Position numbers and translations under genes: made by a program. The notes beneath the pieces were generated by a model. That model worked only from the letters and a program-made list of their open reading frames with translations, was not told the DNA's origin and made no database searches. From NCBI GenBank assembly GCA_049600855.1, contig JBMYQA010000039.1:1-30748 (forward strand): a DNA stretch of 30,748 nt, given 5' to 3'. The stretch is from JBMYQA01 sp049600855. GTDB lineage: Bacteria > Bacteroidota > Bacteroidia > Cytophagales > Flammeovirgaceae. Shown one piece after another: positions 1 through 7,660 of this stretch; position 1 is the first letter of the stretch, and every line of letters begins with the position of its first letter.

Positions 1-375
1 TACTAACTCTACAAACAACTTCAGAATGTTAAATAATTTAGTTTACACAGTACTAATACACTGTCCGTTAAATTTTTTAATACGATTCTAAAATGGAGTT
101 TGAATAACTTTTTTAGGCTGATTATCAGCTATTTGTATGAACAAGGCAGTGCCTTGTCCCAACCATATAACTATTAAATAATTTATAAGACAGTCTACAA
201 AACAAGTTCTTCTATTAAAAACACGAAAGTAATCGGTGATGTTTCAAAACCGCTTTCTATCGTGAGCTTTTTATCAAGAATTAAGAGATTATAACGGTTT
301 ATCCCTTTATTTGCATCACCCTAACTGATGACACAGAAGTTAAATTAGTGATAAAACTCAAAAGTTTCTAAGCGC
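1..375. other. Intergenic region left of the LuxE-like gene
   Basis: No coding frame is convincing here. The stretch is AT-rich. It contains a short perfect palindrome at 141-157 (ACAAGGCA, one central base, TGCCTTGT) and a pair of possible degenerate inverted ends at 111-127 and 312-324, listed separately. I see no good TAnnTTTG promoter box ahead of the gene that follows. Confidence 0.6.
111..324. repeat. Possible degenerate MITE-like element
   Basis: The left end (TTTTAGGCTGATTATCA, 111-127) and right end (TGCATCACCCTAA, 312-324) resemble the two ends of the better preserved inverted-repeat element at 15878-16017 (TTTTAGGGTGATTGCATCA and TGCAGTCACCCTAA). The match is imperfect: one substitution and a two-base gap on the left, a one-base gap on the right. 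The interior differs in length and sequence apart from also holding a palindrome (141-157). It could be a decayed relative or chance similarity. Confidence 0.25.
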
Positions 376-1368
376 ATGCTGAATTTCCGTGAAGATTTTC
401 GAGAAAGAGTGTTAACGATGAACGCTTCCGATTTCGATCAACTTGCACTCGAAGCATTCGCTTATCAGGCCAAACACAATCCCGTTTACGCTCAATACAT
501 TTCCCATTTAGGGATTTCCATTCCCAATGTGAGAGATTACACCCAAATCCCTTGCCTCCCCATTGCGTTTTTTAAAAATCATGACGTATTGTGTGATGGA
601 GTGATTCCTGAAAAAACCTTTGAGAGCAGTGGTACTACTGGACAAATCACGAGTAAACACGCGATAGAAAGCTGTAAATTCTACGATTTATTGGCAGAAC
701 GCATATTTAATGAGCAATATGGCGCTTTAGCCGACTATGAAATTCTTGCGCTGCTTCCCTCCTATTTGGAGCGAAAAAATGCATCACTTGTTCATATGGT
801 TGACAATTTTATCAGCAAGTCAGGCAAAAATTCAGGATTTTATTTGTACAACCAAAATGAGTTGGCCGAAAAAATCATCGAATTAACCGATAGACCGTGT
901 AAGGTAATCTTAATTGGCGTTACTTTTGCTTTATTAGATATGAGTGCGGCATTTCCTACTTCACTCAAGGATGGAATCCTGATTGAAACAGGAGGAATGA
1001 AAGGCCGCAAAAAAGAAATGATTCGGCAAGAAGTGCACGAATTACTCAAGAAAGGATTTGGTGTAACACAGGTGTTTTCTGAATACGGTATGACAGAATT
1101 AACTTCTCAAGCCTATGCTGGAGCAGACAGCAATTTCCAGATGCCCTTTTCCATGAAAGTTTTACTTCGCGAAATCAACGATCCCTTTACGCCAATTCAA
1201 GCATTTGGACGTACAGGAGCCATTAATGTGATTGATTTGGGAAACATCCATTCTTGTTGTTTTATTGAAACAAAAGACATCGGTTCATTAGTAAACACAC
1301 ACACCTTTCAGGTGCTTGGCAGGATGGATAATTCAGATGTAAGGGGTTGTAACCTCATGGTAATTTGA
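376..1368 (+). CDS. LuxE-like acyl-protein synthetase
   Basis: This 330-residue protein belongs to the LuxE/acyl-protein synthetase branch of adenylate-forming enzymes, which activate a fatty acid with ATP and pass it on as an acyl-enzyme or thioester. The hallmark phosphate-binding motif ESSGTTGQ is at residues 83-90. The downstream motif EYGMTELTSQAYA and the GRTGAINVID...CFIETKDIG segment fit the C-terminal half of the family. There are no luciferase or reductase genes beside it, so this is the stand-alone form seen in Bacteroidota, whose substrate is unknown. The first ATG is used here. A second ATG at 418 (MNASDFDQLAL) is equally plausible, because the family alignment begins near FDQLALEAF. 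Expected to be cytoplasmic. Confidence 0.8.
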   Translation: MLNFREDFRERVLTMNASDFDQLALEAFAYQAKHNPVYAQYISHLGISIPNVRDYTQIPCLPIAFFKNHDVLCDGVIPEKTFESSGTTGQITSKHAIESCKFYDLLAERIFNEQYGALADYEILALLPSYLERKNASLVHMVDNFISKSGKNSGFYLYNQNELAEKIIELTDRPCKVILIGVTFALLDMSAAFPTSLKDGILIETGGMKGRKKEMIRQEVHELLKKGFGVTQVFSEYGMTELTSQAYAGADSNFQMPFSMKVLLREINDPFTPIQAFGRTGAINVIDLGNIHSCCFIETKDIGSLVNTHTFQVLGRMDNSDVRGCNLMVI

Positions 1369-1497
1369 GTAAAAATCATGCTCTTTTTCACAATAGTTGT
1401 TTAAACAGCAATGAGGGAGATTACCACAACATCCTAAAAAAGTACAACGAATTGCTGTTTTCCGCGATGTTTTTTTCAAAATGTTATTATAATGCGA

Positions 1498-1526
1498 TTG
1501 AGTAATCCGCATTTTATATAAATTTG
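1498..1526 (+). promoter_or_regulatory. Bacteroidota-type promoter for the small lipoprotein
   Basis: TTG at 1498-1500 is followed after 18 bases by TAAATTTG at 1519-1526, which matches the TTG / TAnnTTTG consensus of the Bacteroidota primary sigma factor. It sits 33 bases upstream of the ATG at 1560. Confidence 0.5.
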
Positions 1527-1559
1527 TAGTATCAGTTAGTAACCCTAAAATTTAGTATC

Positions 1560-1682
1560 ATGAAAGTAAGAATTGCGGTCTTGGCCTTGTTGATCTTTGG
1601 CATGTCAGCTTGTGCTTACAAAACTTGCCCTACTTATGCAAAGAAAGACGTGAAGAAAGTGGAGCAAAAGCAGAACATGTAA
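1560..1682 (+). CDS. Tiny CPTYA-motif lipoprotein, 40 residues
   Basis: A complete ATG-to-TAA frame encodes 40 residues. The N-terminus has a charged start (MKVR), a hydrophobic stretch (IAVLALLIFGM) and a lipobox ending SAC, so the mature protein would be lipidated at Cys18 and be only about 23 residues long. The mature part carries YKTCPTYAKK and a lysine-rich tail. Very small lipoproteins with a CPxYA segment are recurrent in Bacteroidota; I know of no proven function. A TAAATTTG promoter box lies upstream and strong hairpins lie downstream, so it is probably a single-gene transcript. Confidence 0.7.
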   Translation: MKVRIAVLALLIFGMSACAYKTCPTYAKKDVKKVEQKQNM

Positions 1683-1753
1683 GTAGTAAATAGCCAACCT
1701 AAGTAGTAGACTTTACCAAATCTAGAACGGATTCTTTTACATATAATATCAAG

Positions 1754-1776
1754 CCCAATAATTTTCTATTATTGGG
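1754..1776 (+). terminator. First of two hairpins after the small lipoprotein
   Basis: Perfect 9-bp stem CCCAATAAT / ATTATTGGG around a 5-base loop. It has no T-run of its own and stands just ahead of the stronger hairpin at 1781-1810, so it may be an accessory terminator arm. Confidence 0.45.
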
Positions 1777-1780
1777 TCGA

Positions 1781-1810
1781 AAGCGATCATTCTTCAATGT
1801 TCGCTTTTTT
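1781..1810 (+). terminator. Intrinsic terminator
   Basis: Stem AAGCGATCATT / AATGTTCGCTT (11 bp with one mismatch) closed by a CTTC tetraloop and running into TTTTTT. It ends the transcript of the small lipoprotein at 1560-1682. Confidence 0.8.
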
Positions 1811-1984
1811 GCTTTGTAGGGAGTGTGCTGTAAGCCCTTTTTCATTTAAATTTAGGGTTGTCCAAAATGGTTCGTTTCGGGATGAGAAAAAGTTACTGGT
1901 TTCAATATTTTATCAGCTAGAAGAAACTATTTTAGACAACTCCTTTGTAATACAGATACCGCTCTGCTATTTTTCATTGTTATT

Positions 1985-2000
1985 TTAACTGATCAGTTAA
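1985..2000. promoter_or_regulatory. Perfect 16-bp palindrome upstream of the NfeD gene
   Basis: TTAACTGATCAGTTAA is fully self-complementary and ends 24 bases before the ATG at 2025. The symmetry and position suggest an operator for a dimeric regulator. No regulator gene adjoins it. Confidence 0.4.
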
Positions 2001-2024
2001 GTATTTTGAGACACGACTAATATT

Positions 2025-2507
2025 ATGGATTGGATCATCGTTTTGGCATTAATTATATTTGGCGTAGGCCTTATGCTCATGGAATTCATTTTTATTCCAG
2101 GCACTACCGTTGTTGGCTTTGTGGGTTTAGCTTGCGCAGCACTAGGCATTTATTGGGCTTACGAAAAGTTTGGCGTAATTGCAGGTACGAGTGTGCTTTC
2201 GGTAAGCATGTTAGTCACCCTTGGCGGACTGTATTATGGATTAAAATCGGGGATGTGGGAAAAGCTATCGCTCAAGAATAAAATTACCAGTAAAGTCAAT
2301 GAAGACCAATTGCTTCCCATTGTTGGCGAAGAGGGCAAAACCATTTCTGCCCTACGACCAAGCGGTACTGGGGAATTTAATGACCAATTGTATGAAGTGT
2401 TAACTTTTGGCGGCTTAGTGGATGCAGGGAAAAAGATTCGCGTCATTAAGGTGGAAGGCCGAAAGATTTGGGTAGAAGCCTTGCCTGATGAGTTGCAAGA
2501 AGGCTAA
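2025..2507 (+). CDS. NfeD-family membrane protein
   Basis: A 160-residue protein of the short NfeD (NfeD1b-like) type. Residues 1-25, 27-45 and 50-72 form hydrophobic segments. The C-terminal half is the OB-fold NfeD domain, marked by GEEGKTISALRPSGTGEF, then VDAGKKIRVIKVEGRKIWVEAL. Short NfeD proteins are usually encoded directly before a flotillin-like gene (floA) and are thought to assist it in membrane organisation. Here no floA follows; the next gene, 223 bp on, is a restriction endonuclease. Either the pair was split by insertion of the restriction-modification genes or floA lies elsewhere. The family assignment is solid and the role is inferred. Confidence 0.85.
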   Translation: MDWIIVLALIIFGVGLMLMEFIFIPGTTVVGFVGLACAALGIYWAYEKFGVIAGTSVLSVSMLVTLGGLYYGLKSGMWEKLSLKNKITSKVNEDQLLPIVGEEGKTISALRPSGTGEFNDQLYEVLTFGGLVDAGKKIRVIKVEGRKIWVEALPDELQEG

Positions 2508-2555
2508 ATATTATTTGTATTTTTAAGTCATCTCAATAGTTTAATAAATGTAAAC

Positions 2556-2575
2556 TATAACCTCAAAAGGTTATA
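2556..2575. repeat. 20-bp palindrome after nfeD, before the R-M genes
   Basis: Arms TATAACCT and AGGTTATA around CAAA form a perfect 8-bp stem. No T-run follows, so it is a weak terminator candidate for nfeD. It could instead be an operator for the restriction-modification operon, although no controller protein gene is seen. Confidence 0.4.
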
Positions 2576-2730
2576 CACTTTCAAAAAGTCCTATTTACTT
2601 AAAAGGAAACTAATCCAAGTTTTTCATACACCTACTAATCTTGATATTTGAGTATAAGAAATATAAATTGCAGATTTGTACAGGTAACATTCATCAAGCA
2701 AGTTTGAGGGAATAATAAGCATTAGAATTA

Positions 2731-3804
2731 ATGACAGAACAAAAACCAGGACTATTTGGAATTAAACACTCTAACCGAGATTTTACGCAAAAAAATACTT
2801 GGGGTAAAAACCAGTTTAATTCCTCTTTCCCAGCTTCACTTTCTTCTTATCTACATTTTAAAGGTCTTGATAATATTTACCTCACTCTAAATAAGAACTT
2901 AGAAGTAGTACACACCCAAATCTCTACGCCAAAACTTTTTGGTTTAAATCCAAACTCAGATGATTTATTTTATTCATTTGAATCTGCATTTACACCTTAT
3001 GAACAATTATTAGTTGGACATTTACCCAGAGTTGATTTAGTTACTCAAAGTAAGAAAAATGGATATGCATTAAAGCCGCTAGAGATAAAATTAATGGCAC
3101 TGCCAGATAACTCTACTTGTACACTTTCAGAAGATAAATATGGGACTGAAATTGTTATTAGACCTGATACTATTGTTTACCTTGCTTGTAGCATTGCTTT
3201 TATTTTCAGAAATAGTTTAGATGATTTAAAAGATCACTTTCACTATGAGTTTTCAAAAATTACAGATTGGACAGAAGGTAAATCTGTGTGGTCATTTATC
3301 CCTCATATGCTTGAAACAATTGATAGCATTACGCTTTCAACCTTAGATAAGCAAGAACCTATTCTAATGCAACCCATCTGGAAAACACAAGGTAAAACTC
3401 CAACTCTTAGCGAAAATTGCCTTGATGTATTCATATGGTCAAACTTTGCATTCCTACAACTTTTTTTAGATGTTGCACGTGGTGAGCTCTCATCAAATAA
3501 TCGTATTACAAGACAAATTAGAACTATTATCTGGCTGTTTAAAATGCTCTATGATTTTTCAGAAAATGGGCAATTCAATCATGCTCAAATTATTGATCAA
3601 CTTTCTTACAATACCAAAAATGATAAAGCATTTGCAGTAAGTGGAAGGATTACTCAACCCTATATGGCTTGTGATGAATTAACCAAACCAAGAATTACAA
3701 AAGATGAAATTAAAGGGATTATTCTAGGAGGTGGACAAAACTTACTAAGTCCTGAAAGGAGATTTGACGCAATCATCTATAACTCACCTGAACTTTTTGG
3801 ATAA
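2731..3804 (+). CDS. Type II restriction endonuclease, HindVP-like
   Basis: This 357-residue protein is the probable nuclease of a type II restriction-modification pair. A PD-(D/E)XK-type active site is visible: D102 in RVDLV, then LEIKLM with E118 and K120. The following PDNSTC...KYGTEIVIRPDTIVYLA segment matches my recollection of the HindVP endonuclease family, whose characterised members cut GRCGYC. Its stop codon is directly followed by the ATG of a C5 methyltransferase with no spacer, the expected R-M arrangement. The gene is visibly more AT-rich than nfeD before it, consistent with horizontal acquisition. The endonuclease call is supported by context and motif; the HindVP assignment and the site are inference from family resemblance. 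Confidence 0.72.
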   Translation: MTEQKPGLFGIKHSNRDFTQKNTWGKNQFNSSFPASLSSYLHFKGLDNIYLTLNKNLEVVHTQISTPKLFGLNPNSDDLFYSFESAFTPYEQLLVGHLPRVDLVTQSKKNGYALKPLEIKLMALPDNSTCTLSEDKYGTEIVIRPDTIVYLACSIAFIFRNSLDDLKDHFHYEFSKITDWTEGKSVWSFIPHMLETIDSITLSTLDKQEPILMQPIWKTQGKTPTLSENCLDVFIWSNFAFLQLFLDVARGELSSNNRITRQIRTIIWLFKMLYDFSENGQFNHAQIIDQLSYNTKNDKAFAVSGRITQPYMACDELTKPRITKDEIKGIILGGGQNLLSPERRFDAIIYNSPELFG

Positions 3805-4764
3805 ATGGAAATACAAAATATAAAAACTGTTGATTTATTTTCAGGCGGTGGAGGCATGTCCCTAGGATTTCAGAATGTAGGCTTTCCAATTATTGCAGCT
3901 TTTGATAATTGGAAACCTGCCATTGATGTTTATAAGGATAACTTTAGCCATCCAATTCATGCGTATGATTTAAGTACTGAACAAAGTAAAGCATTTATAA
4001 AAAAATTAAATCCTAACTTAATTATTGGGGGGCCTCCTTGCCAAGACTTCTCCAGTGCTGGTAAAAGAGACGATACATTAGGACGTGCTGACTTAACCAT
4101 TGCCTATGCCCAAATCATAAGTAGCATTCAACCTGAGCTATTTGTGATGGAAAATGTTGAGCGGATAAAGAAAAGTAGAATTTTAAAACAAGCAATTCAA
4201 ATTTTTAAAGATGCCAATTATGGTTTATCCATGGAAGTGCTCGATGCCAGTTTATGTGGTGTACCTCAAAGCAGAAAACGCTTTTTTTTAGTTGGCAGAT
4301 TAAAAGAAACTGATGGTTTTTTAAATCCATATTTCCAGAAAAACCTCTCGAAAAAATCAATGACAGTTTATGACTATTTAGGAGATTCCCTAGGCACAGA
4401 ATATTATTACAGGCACCCCAGAAGTTACAAAAGACGTGGGGTATTCAGTATTCATGAACCTAGTGCTACCATTCGTGGGGTTAATAGACCAATACCGCAG
4501 GGGTATGTTAAACATGCAGGTGATCCTGTCGAAATAACGGAAGGAGTACGTGCACTATCTACAATTGAAAGAAGTTATATCCAAACTTTTCCTAAATCAT
4601 TCATATTTAAGGGCACCAAGACAAACCTTGAACAAATTATTGGAAATGCAGTTCCTGTAAAGCTAGGTGAATTTGTTGCAAAATGTATGTCGGAATACCT
4701 GAAAGACAAGGCTCAAAATACACAAAAGATCAACCAACAATTAAGCTTACTATTTGATCGTTAG
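3805..4764 (+). CDS. DNA (cytosine-5) methyltransferase of the R-M pair
   Basis: A complete 319-residue C5-cytosine methyltransferase that would protect host DNA against the nuclease encoded just before it. Motif I DLFSGGGGMSLGF is at residues 10-22 (SAM binding). Motif IV GGPPCQDFSSAGKRD is at 75-89, with catalytic Cys79. Motif VI MENVE, motif VIII PQSRKRFFLVG (154-164), motif IX around ATIRGVNRP and motif X QIIGNAVPVKLG (277-288) follow in the canonical order. The target-recognition region between motifs VIII and IX is short, as in small methylases. It starts at the base after the endonuclease stop codon, so translation is probably coupled. If the partner is truly HindVP-like, the inner cytosine of GRCGYC would be the target. 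Confidence 0.92.
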   Translation: MEIQNIKTVDLFSGGGGMSLGFQNVGFPIIAAFDNWKPAIDVYKDNFSHPIHAYDLSTEQSKAFIKKLNPNLIIGGPPCQDFSSAGKRDDTLGRADLTIAYAQIISSIQPELFVMENVERIKKSRILKQAIQIFKDANYGLSMEVLDASLCGVPQSRKRFFLVGRLKETDGFLNPYFQKNLSKKSMTVYDYLGDSLGTEYYYRHPRSYKRRGVFSIHEPSATIRGVNRPIPQGYVKHAGDPVEITEGVRALSTIERSYIQTFPKSFIFKGTKTNLEQIIGNAVPVKLGEFVAKCMSEYLKDKAQNTQKINQQLSLLFDR

Positions 4765-4830
4765 TATTTCTTTCTGGCATACACTTAAAATTAATTTGTA
4801 TTAAAATGACTTGATTTCTCTTCCAGTGCC

Positions 4831-5586
4831 CTACCCCAAACGAGTCGCGTGTTGAAGCACTTGCTCCCACCTCGTTAAGAAAAGATCGGTGTAGGCTTCG
4901 GGGGCTAAGCCATAATTACCAAGTGCCATGCCATCATTCCACTCGACTAGTGCAGTTGCTCCATTGAGTAATACGCCAAAGTCAATGCCATAACCCGCCG
5001 TACAGTCTGCCGATTGCTCGAATACGGCAACGGCTGCTTCAATCTCTTGCAGATTGGGCTCTACACTAGGATCGCCCTTGTAGTTCTTCACGCCTATGAT
5101 TTTGGAATCATGCACATAAACGCGGTATTCTGAATACCAATCTACCACCTCCGAGCAATACAATTTTGTTTCAGGAGGCAGGTCATCGATGAGCTCCAAA
5201 TCATCCTCATCTTGGAGCACAAAGCCTTTGAATAGTTTAATGTCGGTTTGGGGCTTGATGAAGATGTTGGGCACCGCCTCCCTTTCGCTTTGTGCCAACA
5301 ACTCCCCAATGGTGCGCTCCCAAATTTCTCGTTTCAAATACGGGTTTAGACTCGTTGGGTAACAAGGCGGATTGTCCTCAAAGCCGATTTGCTTCAACAC
5401 CGCTTTTAGAATGCCCAAATTGCAAGCCACTGCGGTATGTTTATTCAACTCCAAGCCCTCCTGATGAAAAGCTGCTGCGGAAAATAATTGATAGGCCACT
5501 CCTCGAGCTTCCAACACCCCGCAAATGTGCTGACGAGTGGGAATGAGTTCTCCGTCTTCGTGTTGAATGTATACTTTGGTAATCAT
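4831..5586 (-). CDS. ATP-grasp domain protein (R2K-type)
   Basis: A 251-residue protein resembling the R2K clade of ATP-grasp enzymes, which join a carboxylate to an amine or similar nucleophile through an acyl-phosphate. Supporting segments are IFIKPQTDIKLFKGFVL (lysine-containing nucleotide-binding strand), YSEYRVYVHDSKIIGVKNYKG and the C-terminal YGIDFGVLLNG.TALVEWNDG.ALGNYG metal-binding region. The substrate is unknown. The start codon (complement of 5584-5586) abuts the terminal CRISPR repeat that begins at 5587, so its whole upstream region is the CRISPR array. An AAAAGGAT sequence inside that degenerate repeat lies about 7 bases before the ATG on the gene's strand and could serve as the ribosome-binding site. 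It converges with the methyltransferase gene. Confidence 0.72.
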   Translation of the reverse strand: MITKVYIQHEDGELIPTRQHICGVLEARGVAYQLFSAAAFHQEGLELNKHTAVACNLGILKAVLKQIGFEDNPPCYPTSLNPYLKREIWERTIGELLAQSEREAVPNIFIKPQTDIKLFKGFVLQDEDDLELIDDLPPETKLYCSEVVDWYSEYRVYVHDSKIIGVKNYKGDPSVEPNLQEIEAAVAVFEQSADCTAGYGIDFGVLLNGATALVEWNDGMALGNYGLAPEAYTDLFLTRWEQVLQHATRLG

Positions 5587-5635
5587 GTGTGCATCCTTTT
5601 ATGATGGCAGTTGTGGAACTGAATAGCTTCAAAAG
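5587..5635 (-). repeat. Degenerate 49-nt terminal CRISPR repeat
   Basis: The leader-distal repeat has three changes in its first six bases, which destroys the ATTGAAAC handle, and three more inside the 14-nt insertion. On the minus strand the insertion gives CAGTT-CCAC-AACTG, a 5-bp hairpin. It touches the start codon of the ATP-grasp gene at 5584-5586. Confidence 0.85.
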
Positions 5636-5870
5636 GGGTCAAAAACTATTGTTCAATGGTATTAATAGTTTCAATCCTTTTATAATGGAATAACTTCAAA
5701 AGTCCAAACAAAAAACCACTAACGTGACTATTCATAGTTTCAATCCTTTTATAATGGAATAGCTTCAAAAGGCAAAGTAGAGACCTACGGCACAAACATC
5801 AAAGTTTCAATCCTTTTATAATGGAATAGCTTCAAAAGAACTTTGCTGTTTCGTTAGCTGCTGTCACAAA

Positions 5871-5919
5871 GTTTCAATCCTTTTATGATGGCCGCAGTGG
5901 AGCTGAATAGCTTCAAAAG
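5871..5919 (-). repeat. 49-nt CRISPR repeat variant with a 14-nt insertion
   Basis: Identical to the standard repeat at both ends, but GCCGCAGTGGAGCT is inserted after base 20, and base 17 is G instead of A. Flanking spacers have normal length (32 and 33 nt), so the insertion belongs to the repeat, not the spacer. Confidence 0.9.
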
Positions 5920-5952
5920 TATCCATTCAAAACCTTAAGATCATGCGAAAGC

Positions 5953-6001
5953 GTTTCAATCCTTTTATGATGGCCGCAGTGGAACTGAATAACTTCAAAA
6001 G
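5953..6001 (-). repeat. Second intact 49-nt CRISPR repeat variant
   Basis: Same inserted block as the repeat at 5871 except for one base (GGAACT instead of GGAGCT), and AAC rather than AGC in the right part. On the minus strand the block contains CAGT-TCC-ACTG, a small potential hairpin. Confidence 0.9.
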
Positions 6002-6679
6002 TAGCTGAAATTATCACGCTAATGACAATCAGTGTTTCAATCCTTTATATAATGGAATAGCTTCAAAAGTACCTATAAAGAAAAGTAAAAGTAAGGATGA
6101 ATGTTTCAATCCTTTTATAATGGAATAACTTCAAAAGATGAGTTCTACTACGAAGGCGAGCGTCTAAGGCGTTTCAATCCTTTTATAATGGAATAGCTTT
6201 AAAAGAAAAAAGCTTGTCAGTGTAGTCGACCTATTCATGTTTCAATCCTTTTATAATGGAATAGCTTCAAAAGAGGTACATGAGTGCGTACAGTGACGCA
6301 CGAGAAGGTTTCAATCCTTTTATAATGGAATAACTTCAAAAGGATTATTCGAATAGTCTCAACGAGGGTTTCAAGTTTCAATCCTTTTATAATGGAATAA
6401 CTTCAAAAGTAGTGAAGGAGAAATCATGAATGGTGATGAAGTGTTTCAATCCTTTTATAATGGAATAACTTCAAAAGTTTTTTTCTAAGAGTGAGGTCAT
6501 GAACTACAAGTTTCAATCCTTTTATAATGGAATAACTTCAAAAGTTGCAGGAATTGCGTCAATGGGGGCGTAAAAAGTTTCAATCCTTTTATAATGGAAT
6601 AACTTCAAAAGTTTCTTATGTTTCCAAGCTGGCTGTGTATAAAAGTTTCAATCCTTTTATAATGGAATAACTTCAAAAG

Positions 6680-6997
6680 AGGCCTCTCCTTTAATTTATT
6701 GTAAATGAGTAAGTTACAACAATTTTATTAACATTTATTAAGTTAGTAAAATCACTACCTTAACACTTTAATAATCAAGTACTTTATTTTTCAAATCTGC
6801 GATTGCAGCGTGCTATAAGGTCTACACGCATCACTAAAAACAACTGCTTCGTATACCGTTGTACGTTCTAACGACTTTATTTGATTAACCGAATAGCCAA
6901 TTTGTACTTTTTTTAGGCATTTTCTCTCATTACACGTCATCACATCAAAGAGCATGTTTACAAGGTAGTCATTTGCTCCTTTAAAGTCAAGCTCGTT
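6680..6997 (-). promoter_or_regulatory. AT-rich CRISPR leader and intergenic region
   Basis: This 318-base gap has no credible gene. The 80-odd bases next to the last repeat are very AT-rich and lie at the uniform-repeat end of the array, as expected for a leader that carries the promoter and the integration signal. I could not place a promoter box with confidence. The rest, up to the purN stop codon, shows no further structure that I can name. Confidence 0.55.
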
Positions 6998-7570
6998 TTA
7001 AGGTAAGTCCCCTAAAATGAAGCGCTCCACCACTTTGGGGAAATGTTCGTGTTCGAGTTTCAGCACTTTTTGGGCAATTTCACGGGCAGAATCTTCAGGC
7101 TGTAGGGCACAGCTGGTTTGGAAAATCACTTGGCCTTCATCGTAATGCTCATTCACAAAATGGATGGTAATGCCCGATTCGGTTTCTTGGTTGGCTTTCA
7201 CGGCTTGGTGTACATTCATGCCATACATGCCTTTGCCCCCGTATTTGGGCAATAAAGCAGGATGAATGTTGATGATTCGATTGGGATAGGCTTTGACCAT
7301 GTGCGCAGGCACCAACCATAAAAAGCCAGCAAGTACAATTAAATCAACCGCTTGTGCTTGGAACTGCGCCAACACCTGCGCGGGATCGCGAAACTCGGCT
7401 CTGCTGAAGGTATGCGCAGGCACGTCAAAACCTGCTGCTTTATCCAAAACGGGCGCATCTTTTTTATTCGACCAAACCGATAACTGTACCTCCGCATAAT
7501 TTGCTTGTACGTGTTGGATGATTTTGACGGCATTGGAGCCTGTTCCTGAGGCCAAGATGGCAATGTGCAT
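6998..7570 (-). CDS. purN: Phosphoribosylglycinamide formyltransferase (PurN)
   Basis: This 190-residue enzyme transfers a formyl group from 10-formyltetrahydrofolate to glycinamide ribonucleotide in purine synthesis. The N-terminal phosphate loop ASGTGSN is at residues 7-13. The catalytic set is intact: N101 and H103 in NIHPALLPKYGGKGMYG and D144 in EHYDEG. The AGFLWLVP folate-site segment is at 81-88. Its length equals the family norm. It is last in a minus-strand run after dnaE and the ubiA-like gene, 90 bp from the latter. Confidence 0.95.
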   Translation of the reverse strand: MHIAILASGTGSNAVKIIQHVQANYAEVQLSVWSNKKDAPVLDKAAGFDVPAHTFSRAEFRDPAQVLAQFQAQAVDLIVLAGFLWLVPAHMVKAYPNRIINIHPALLPKYGGKGMYGMNVHQAVKANQETESGITIHFVNEHYDEGQVIFQTSCALQPEDSAREIAQKVLKLEHEHFPKVVERFILGDLP

Positions 7571-7660
7571 GGCGATGCTAGCTTTTGTTGGTAATGGATG
7601 CGAATTTAGGGGAATTCGCGGAGCTTTGGATAGCTTTCTTGATATTTTTCGTAGCGCATG

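Larger units (their letters stand above)
5587..6679 (-). CRISPR. CRISPR array, 16 repeats and 15 spacers, no cas genes nearby
   Basis: Repeats begin at 5587, 5668, 5737, 5804, 5871, 5953, 6034, 6103, 6171, 6239, 6308, 6375, 6443, 6510, 6577 and 6645. The standard repeat is 35 nt, GTTTCAATCC...ACTTCAAAAG on the plus strand; spacers are 32-34 nt and all differ. Read on the minus strand the repeat ends in ATTGAAAC, the 8-nt crRNA handle typical of type I and III systems, so transcription is probably leftward. Two observations agree: the repeats at 6308-6679 are identical, while the repeat at 5587 is degenerate, placing the old end at the left and the leader at the right. Three left-hand repeats (5587, 5871, 5953) are 49 nt because of a 14-nt insertion, and the repeat at 6034 is 36 nt. 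No cas genes are present between 1 and 30748. Confidence 0.97.

Noticed and set aside
376..1368. Part of a bioluminescence (lux) operon
   Set aside because: No luxA, luxB, luxC or luxD homologue lies nearby; LuxE-like proteins occur in non-luminous bacteria.
1797..1988. 63-codon plus-strand frame starting MFAFLLCREC
   Set aside because: Its start lies inside the intrinsic terminator hairpin and its composition is not protein-like.
4831..6679. The ATP-grasp protein as a Cas component
   Set aside because: It has no nuclease, RRM or helicase motif; its link to the array is positional only.
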